From: JAUZQZ01 sp964492105
Lineage (GTDB): Bacteria > Pseudomonadota > Zetaproteobacteria > Mariprofundales > Mariprofundaceae
Assembly: GCA_964492105.1 (NCBI GenBank)
Contig: CAZBJB010000053.1
Coordinates: forward strand, 1 to 9,830
Length of the DNA stretch: 9,830 nt
Reading direction: 5' to 3'
The number at the start of each line of letters is the position of its first letter. The stretch's first letter is position 1. This document shows, in pieces, positions 6,192-9,830 of this stretch. A program made the position numbers and the translations under genes. The notes under the pieces were generated by a model. It made no database searches. It was given only the letters and a program-made list of their open reading frames with translations, and was not told where the DNA came from.

Positions 6192-6415
6192 GACCCGGAC
6201 TATTCGCAAATACCGCTGTACCCTTGCTTGTTCCTTTGTCCCTGCCTGTGCGATGCACGCAGGCAGGTACACCGAATCCTTCGTCGGCGGCCGCCCGTCT
6301 GCACGGTTACGGCCTCCTTTCCCGGAGTCCGTTGCGAACAAAGACCCGGCCTGTCTGCGTGCGTGCACGCACAGGCAGGTGCAAGCATCACGGCGATTCA
6401 TGAATAGTCCGGGTT
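6192..6415 (+). repeat. Dispersed inverted-end repeat, copy R3, inserted between bioF and bioH
   Basis: Perfect 13-bp inverted ends ACCCGGACTATTC (6193-6205) and GAATAGTCCGGGT (6402-6414) bound the unit. Inside is a left palindrome (CCTGCCTGTGCG..GCACGCAGGCAGG, about 6241-6269) and the conserved blocks TCCTTCGTCGG, GCACGGTTACGG and GAGTCCGTTGCGAACAAAG. A right palindrome (CCTGTCTGCGTGC..GCACGCACAGGCAGG, about 6350-6379) and the terminal block ATCACGGCGATTCATGAATAG complete it. It shares block order with R2 and R4. It encodes no protein. Its right end overlaps the last codons of bioF and its left end lies in the leader of bioH. It would form strong secondary structure in the biotin transcript. 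Confidence 0.85.
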
Positions 6416-7552
6416 AACAATCATGGCAAGGGCTTCGACCAGATATTTGATCTCTTCATCCTTATGGGCCGCCGAGAGGCTGATACGCAAGCGGGCCGTT
6501 CCTTCCGGTACTGTCGGCGGGCGAATAGCGGCCACAAAAAAACCAAGATCGCGCAGCCCGGACGATGCACGCAGTGCAGCCTCATTTGATCCAAGGATGA
6601 GTGGCTGGACAGGCGTGCGGGATGCCATCAGCGGCAATCTTGCCTGCCGTGCCAGTTGAAGGAACAGTTGCAAATTATGCTGTAAGCGACGAAGCGGGTT
6701 TTCCTCCCGTATCACCCTCAGCGCCGCCAATACCGAAGCAGGAATACAGGGAGGCAGTGCGGTGGAATAAATCATGGTACGCAGGCGTTGGCGAAGGCCT
6801 TCTATCATATCCGATGTCCCCAGAATAAATGCGCCATAAGCGCCCAGTGCCTTGCCACAGGTTCCGACTTCAATCAGGCGCACATGGGCCTGTACCCCTG
6901 CTTCCGCGGCAAGCCCGCGCCCATCCGGGCCCAGCGTGCCCAGACCGTGCGCATCATCCAGTACGACAAGCGCATCATGAACGTCCGCCAGTTGCATCAA
7001 GGCGCAAATATCCGCGCAATCCCCATTCATGCTGAACACGCCATCGCTGACGATCATGCGCCGGGATGCATGATGTTTTTGCAGTAATTGCTCCAGTCCG
7101 ACCATATCCAGGTGGGCATATCGATGGACCTCTCCGCGGCAAAGGCGTGCGCCATCCACAAGCGAAGCGTGATTGAGTTTGTCGCAAAACAGATGCGTTC
7201 CACGATCTGATAATGCATCCAGCAATCCGATATTGGCCAGCATACCCGATCCCGTAACTAAAGCCGCTTCATATCCTTTCCAGCGAGCCAGATCCTCTTC
7301 CAGTTCATGCAACAATGGATCATCGCCACTGACCAGACGCGAGGCGCCACTGCCAAAACCATGGTTTTGGATAGCCATGATGGCCTCGTTTTGAATGTCG
7401 GGATGGAAACTCAAACCCAGATAATCATTGGAGGAAAAATTGAGTAGCCTCGCACCATCTACTATCATCCGAATGCCTGATCGTTGACTATGTAAAAAAG
7501 TACGTCGACGCGATGGCACCACGGAAGAAAACCAATTGCAGCTGTCAGACAT
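6398..7552 (-). CDS. bioF: 8-amino-7-oxononanoate (KAPA) synthase
   Basis: A 384-residue PLP enzyme that condenses pimeloyl thioester with L-alanine to KAPA. Seen motifs: LNFSSNDYLGL (37-47), HGFGSGASRLVSG (64-76), NHASLVDG (127-134), VVLDDAHGLGTLG (196-208), the PLP lysine in GTCGKALGAYGAF (Lys234) and RPPTVPEGTARLRIS (344-358). The length with the ATG at 7552 equals E. coli BioF (384). An in-frame ATG at 7594 would add 14 residues overlapping comF. The first 15 residues (MSDSCNWFSSVVPSR) do not resemble the usual N-terminal helix, and no ribosome site is obvious for either start. The final residues VNPDYS and the stop come from the end of repeat R3. It is the first gene of the biotin run; its promoter must lie inside comF. 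Confidence 0.94.
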   Translation of the reverse strand: MSDSCNWFSSVVPSRRRTFLHSQRSGIRMIVDGARLLNFSSNDYLGLSFHPDIQNEAIMAIQNHGFGSGASRLVSGDDPLLHELEEDLARWKGYEAALVTGSGMLANIGLLDALSDRGTHLFCDKLNHASLVDGARLCRGEVHRYAHLDMVGLEQLLQKHHASRRMIVSDGVFSMNGDCADICALMQLADVHDALVVLDDAHGLGTLGPDGRGLAAEAGVQAHVRLIEVGTCGKALGAYGAFILGTSDMIEGLRQRLRTMIYSTALPPCIPASVLAALRVIREENPLRRLQHNLQLFLQLARQARLPLMASRTPVQPLILGSNEAALRASSGLRDLGFFVAAIRPPTVPEGTARLRISLSAAHKDEEIKYLVEALAMIVNPDYS

Positions 7553-7559
7553 AACAGGC

Positions 7560-8309
7560 ATGCTGGATGCCATGCCATCACTGTCAACCTTCATACGGTC
7601 ATGGATTCACTTGCGGGATGTGCTGTTTCCGCCTGTGTGCGTCTTTTGCCATACGCTGATTGTCGCACACCACACCTGTTGCGCGGCGTGTGCTGATGCT
7701 ATTCGTGTTTGGCCACAACAAACGTGTCATTTGTGTGGGATAGTTATGCCAGGGGATATTGCTCCGGGACCCTGTGGCCATTGCCTGCGGAAACCGCCAC
7801 TACAAGTTCATACGGAAAGCCTGTATACATACGCTGGGCCCGTGCGTACGGCCATTCTGGCGTGGAAACTGCAAGGGAATGATGTGGGGCTGCAATGGCT
7901 GATGGGTGCGGCGGAAGCAAGGCTGGTCAGCGTTTTTTCACCGAGGGATACGTTACTGCCCATACCCATGCCCATCTCCCGGATGCGAAAAGCAGGTCGC
8001 CACCATGCCGCGGACTTGTGTAAAGCCATTTGTAAAATGACCGGTAGCCAAATGGATTGTAACGTTTTACGACGCATGGGGATGCAACAACGGCAATCCT
8101 CCCTGTCCCGCACGGAACGATGGAATAATCTGCGTAAGGCATTCCGGGTGGATAGCAACCATCTGCACATGGATGAGCAGAATCGGCTGTGGGTTGTGGA
8201 TGACATTCGCACCACCGGGGCGACACTGCACCATGCTTGCCGCGCATTAAAACCCATGGGGCATCCCGTACATGCGTTTTCACTGGCGCGTATAGTTGAC
8301 AAGGCGTAG
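7560..8309 (+). CDS. comF: ComF/GntX family phosphoribosyltransferase-like protein
   Basis: About 249 residues with the ComF layout. The N-terminal zinc-ribbon-like part has Cys pairs at 27/30, 41/44, 56/59 and 72/75 (LFPPVCVFC, CCAAC, CHLCG, CGHC). A middle LYTYAGPVRTAILAWKLQG block, the TLLPIPMPISRMRKAGRHHA loop and a C-terminal PRPP-binding motif VVDDIRTTGATL (212-223) follow. Family members are linked to DNA uptake (ComF) or named GntX in E. coli; the biochemical role is not settled. Possible starts are TTG 7536, ATG 7560 and ATG 7572, none with a strong ribosome site; 7560 leaves seven bases to the bioF start. In many gammaproteobacteria this gene is divergent from bioBFHCD, which matches the orientation here, except that bioB is missing. 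Confidence 0.88.
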   Translation: MLDAMPSLSTFIRSWIHLRDVLFPPVCVFCHTLIVAHHTCCAACADAIRVWPQQTCHLCGIVMPGDIAPGPCGHCLRKPPLQVHTESLYTYAGPVRTAILAWKLQGNDVGLQWLMGAAEARLVSVFSPRDTLLPIPMPISRMRKAGRHHAADLCKAICKMTGSQMDCNVLRRMGMQQRQSSLSRTERWNNLRKAFRVDSNHLHMDEQNRLWVVDDIRTTGATLHHACRALKPMGHPVHAFSLARIVDKA

Positions 8310-8316
8310 AAAAGAC

Positions 8317-8418
8317 ATGAAAACGATTGGAGTGTATTCATGGACTTTTTGCCCTTACTGCATACGGGCCAGGACACTGCTGAAGAAAAAAGGTCTGGAT
8401 TCATGGCCGACAGGTTAG
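8317..8418 (+). pseudogene. grxC: Truncated glutaredoxin 3 (GrxC-like) remnant
   Basis: Starting eight bases after the comF stop, the frame encodes MKTIGVYSWTFCPYC followed by IRARTLLKKKGLD, which is the first strand, CPYC redox site (Cys12, Cys15) and first helix of a glutaredoxin. It then reads SWPTG and stops at 8416-8418, giving 33 residues instead of about 85. The TVP cis-proline loop and GG-D segment needed for glutathione binding are not found in any frame downstream. Loss of similarity coincides with GGTCTGGATTCATGG (8393-8407), and TTGAATAATCCGGGG lies at 8463-8477, both like termini of the dispersed repeat. The reduced protein is probably non-functional. Confidence 0.75.
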
Positions 8419-8515
8419 GACTGACGCGGACGGTGTGGGGTGGCAGCCCGGGCGTGACTGTATTGAATAATCCGGGGCAGATACCTTGTAAAGGGCCCTA
8501 TTCCTTTGACAAAAA
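8419..8515. other. Spacer after the glutaredoxin remnant, with a repeat-end-like sequence
   Basis: Between the remnant and the convergent cytochrome gene, the sequence TTGAATAATCCGGGG (8463-8477) resembles the repeat ends TGAATAGTCCGGGT (6401) and TGCATAATCCGGGCT (9589). No glutaredoxin C-terminus is encoded. An open frame from 8340 runs across here but has no family resemblance. No clear terminator is seen. Confidence 0.4.
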
Positions 8516-9256
8516 CTACATCTCAGTGGATTCCACCCTGGGTTCGTAGAACCACATCTGATATATAGACACCACGATCTGAACGCCTATGGAGAAGATC
8601 ATCAGACCCCCGCCAATAATAACCGTATAGGAAAAGTCCGGAATAAATTTGGTCGCATACCATGAAAAAATATCCAGCAACATGGCCAAAAATGGGATCG
8701 CCACGGTAATGCGTTTTACCATCACAGGCATGTCACACAATATGAAAATGTGGCCGAGTAAGAACAGAATAAAGGATATGCCAAAGAGATGAATGTGCGA
8801 AACGCGCACCAGACTCAAGATAGAAGCACCTGTATTTTCCCTGGTCAGTTTTGAAACGTCGGCAAAAGAAGTGAGTGGAGGCAATCCCAAGCCTGCCTTT
8901 TCAGCGTGACACATAATGCAATATTTATTGAGGATTGGAGCCACCTTAGCCTCAAACTCCTGTTGTTTATGGCCGTGATCAAGCCAGTCAAAAATAATTT
9001 TTCGTTTCCCCGCGATGGGCAGGTTTCCAGCCATTGGGCCATGCAGAGCCGCACCCAGCCGGGTTTGCTGATTGGCACCGTAATATGCAATACGGATATC
9101 CTCTGCGCTTAAGCCCGGCTTTCCATCCAGTCCTTCATGGGTCAGGTAGACATAAACAACAGCGAAGATCGTACCAATACCAATCGTAATGAGAAATATG
9201 GTATCAAGAATCTTCTCACTGACAGAGGCGTCAGAGAAACGACGATATTTTGGCAT
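8516..9256 (-). CDS. Membrane-anchored c-type cytochrome of unknown partner
   Basis: A 246-residue protein. It has an N-terminal hydrophobic helix (about 15-38), then a hydrophilic stretch of about 110 residues with one heme c site CIMCH (113-117), followed by three hydrophobic helices (about 154-174, 183-201 and 211-235). His154, His156 and His169 in or near the second helix could ligate a further heme, but this is a guess. The stretch HGPMAGNLPIAGKRKIIFDW precedes the heme region. I recall similar proteins in ammonia and sulfur oxidisers, sometimes with uninformative annotations; no enzymatic role is established that I can name. The ATG at 9256 has GGGAG eight bases upstream and is preferred over the upstream frame start at 9304, which enters repeat R4. 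Probably monocistronic in this window and convergent with comF. Confidence 0.85.
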   Translation of the reverse strand: MPKYRRFSDASVSEKILDTIFLITIGIGTIFAVVYVYLTHEGLDGKPGLSAEDIRIAYYGANQQTRLGAALHGPMAGNLPIAGKRKIIFDWLDHGHKQQEFEAKVAPILNKYCIMCHAEKAGLGLPPLTSFADVSKLTRENTGASILSLVRVSHIHLFGISFILFLLGHIFILCDMPVMVKRITVAIPFLAMLLDIFSWYATKFIPDFSYTVIIGGGLMIFSIGVQIVVSIYQMWFYEPRVESTEM

Positions 9257-9295
9257 GGAATGAACTCCCGAATGAAGAAGAGTGTTCAGGACATG

Positions 9296-9545
9296 AGCTT
9301 GCATGATTCACAAACACTACCGTGCCCTGGTGTGTTCCTCTGTTCGCACCGAATCCCTCGTCGGGTGTTCGTATGCGCGGCTACGGCTTCCTTCCTCTTG
9401 AGTAACAAAATCGTAGGTGCTTGATTTTGTTACTCAAAAGTTACTCCTTCCTCAACAATCCGTTGTAAACAAAGGCTCGACCTGTCTGCGTGCGGCGCGC
9501 ACAGGCAGGCGAAATCATCACGGCACTTTATGAATAATGTAGGCT
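9296..9545 (+). repeat. Dispersed inverted-end repeat, copy R4 (long form)
   Basis: Left end AGCTTGCATGATTCA (9296-9310) and right end TGAATAATGTAGGCT (9531-9545) match as inverted repeats at 12 of 15 positions. Shared internal blocks in the same order as R2 and R3 are CTACCG, TGTTCCT, GAATCCCTCGTCGG, GCGCGGCTACGGC, CAATCCGTTG and the palindrome CCTGTCTGCGTGC..GCGCACAGGCAGG. The terminal block is ATCATCACGGCA. This copy carries an extra stretch (about 9398-9452) with a perfect hairpin. It lies 40 bases upstream of the cytochrome gene and may include its promoter region. Confidence 0.8.
9398..9437. repeat. Perfect 15-bp hairpin inside R4
   Basis: TTGAGTAACAAAATC (9398-9412) and GATTTTGTTACTCAA (9423-9437) are exact inverted repeats around the loop GTAGGTGCTT. 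The segment is flanked by CCTTCCTC on both sides (9390-9397 and 9446-9453) and is absent from the matching place in R2 and R3, so it looks like an insertion within the repeat. It also contains TTACTC twice. Confidence 0.8.
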
Positions 9546-9668
9546 AGAAAGGCGCATTGGTGGTGTCAACGGGGAATCCGGTAGTATTCGTGCATAATCC
9601 GGGCTATATTCCTCCGGCTCGCAGTAAGGCGGCCTTGCCGTTCACAGAGAAGACCACAGCGAATATCG
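9546..9668. other. Leader region of tRNA-Ser
   Basis: No gene is visible. TGCATAATCCGGGCT (9589-9603) resembles a terminus of the dispersed repeat (compare GAATAGTCCGGGT at 6402), so a further remnant may lie here. A convincing promoter with proper spacing for the tRNA was not found by eye. Confidence 0.4.
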
Positions 9669-9756
9669 GGAAGGGTGGCTGAGAGGTCGAAAGCACCGGT
9701 CTTGAAAACCGGCAAGGGGCAACCCTTCGTGGGTTCGAATCCCACCCCTTCCGCCA
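9669..9756 (+). tRNA. tRNA-Ser (UGA)
   Basis: An 88-base class II tRNA: acceptor GGAAGGG/CCCTTCC, D arm GCTGAGAGGTCGAAAGC, and anticodon stem CCGGT/ACCGG with loop CTTGAAA (anticodon TGA). The long variable arm is AAGGG-GCAA-CCCTT, the T arm GTGGG-TTCGAAT-CCCAC, the discriminator is G, and CCA is encoded. The long variable arm with the G discriminator is diagnostic of serine. It reads UCA, with wobble to other UCN codons. No further tRNA follows before the window ends. Confidence 0.97.
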
Positions 9757-9830
9757 CCCAAGAACAAATATTGAACCCAAGATCCGACATTGACATTGGA
9801 TGCAGGGTGTAAGTATTTGGTTTGCATGGC

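Noticed and set aside
6042..6407. Several overlapping frames on both strands across 6042-6417
   Set aside because: They arise from the GC-rich palindromic repeat R3 and the bioH 5' end; no shared protein is preserved between repeat copies, and indels differ between copies.
7808..8404. 198-residue minus-strand open frame
   Set aside because: It is antisense to comF, whose Cys pairs and PRPP motif are clear; no domain is visible in this frame.
8340..8549. 69-residue plus-strand frame starting within the glutaredoxin remnant
   Set aside because: It begins in a different frame from the clear CPYC sequence, runs into the 3' end of the cytochrome gene and matches no family I know.
3152..9545. Possibility that the repeated units are a CRISPR array
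   Set aside because: The units are hundreds to thousands of bases apart, vary in length and carry internal palindromes; there are no regularly spaced short repeats and no cas genes.
9566..9796. Minus-strand frame encoding a GVGFEPTKGCPLPVFKTGAF-like peptide
   Set aside because: This is the familiar antisense translation of a tRNA-Ser gene, often misannotated as a protein; it is not a real gene.

Overview
The window looks like a chromosomal stretch of a gammaproteobacterium of moderate GC content. The evidence is an RhlB-type RNA helicase, a NudF-type ADP-ribose pyrophosphatase, a bioF-bioH-bioC-bioD biotin cluster and a ComF/GntX phosphoribosyltransferase divergent from it. A membrane-anchored c-type cytochrome of a kind I associate with chemolithotrophs (ammonia or sulfur oxidisers) at the right end hints at such a lifestyle. 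The genus cannot be named from the sequence alone.

Layout: 1-494 holds no recognisable complete gene. A CAU-anticodon tRNA (495-571, minus) is divergent from rhlB (661-1944, plus). A 0.6-kb repeat-rich spacer (1945-2557) precedes nudF (2558-3133), and a second repeat-rich spacer (3134-3891) follows it. The biotin genes run leftwards as bioF (7552-6398), bioH (6186-5449), bioC (5470-4595) and bioD (4605-3892). bioH/bioC and bioC/bioD overlap, whereas bioF and bioH are split by an inserted repeat. comF (7560-8309, plus) abuts the bioF start and is followed by a glutaredoxin remnant (8317-8418). The cytochrome gene (9256-8516, minus), another copy of the repeat and tRNA-Ser(UGA) (9669-9756, plus) close the window.

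Functionally, bioC and bioH make and release the pimeloyl moiety (methylation of malonyl-ACP, then demethylation of pimeloyl-ACP methyl ester). bioF makes KAPA and bioD makes dethiobiotin. bioB and bioA are absent from the window; bioB would normally be expected between comF and bioF, where there is no room left.

The most notable content is non-coding. There are at least three small-element families. (i) A 145-250-bp element with inverted ends related to AGCCTGCATGATTCA, in three near-full copies (3152, 6192, 9296) and pieces at 2303 and about 260. (ii) A 161-bp IS5-like MITE with perfect 18-bp ends and a TGTC target duplication (3657-3817), plus a lone arm at 1963-2035. (iii) A REP-like 'CCCCGC-loop-GCGGGG' element (2147, 2450, 3293). 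One copy of family (i) supplies the bioF stop codon and the bioH leader, and another terminus may have destroyed a glutaredoxin gene. I see no defence or otherwise novel protein system here.
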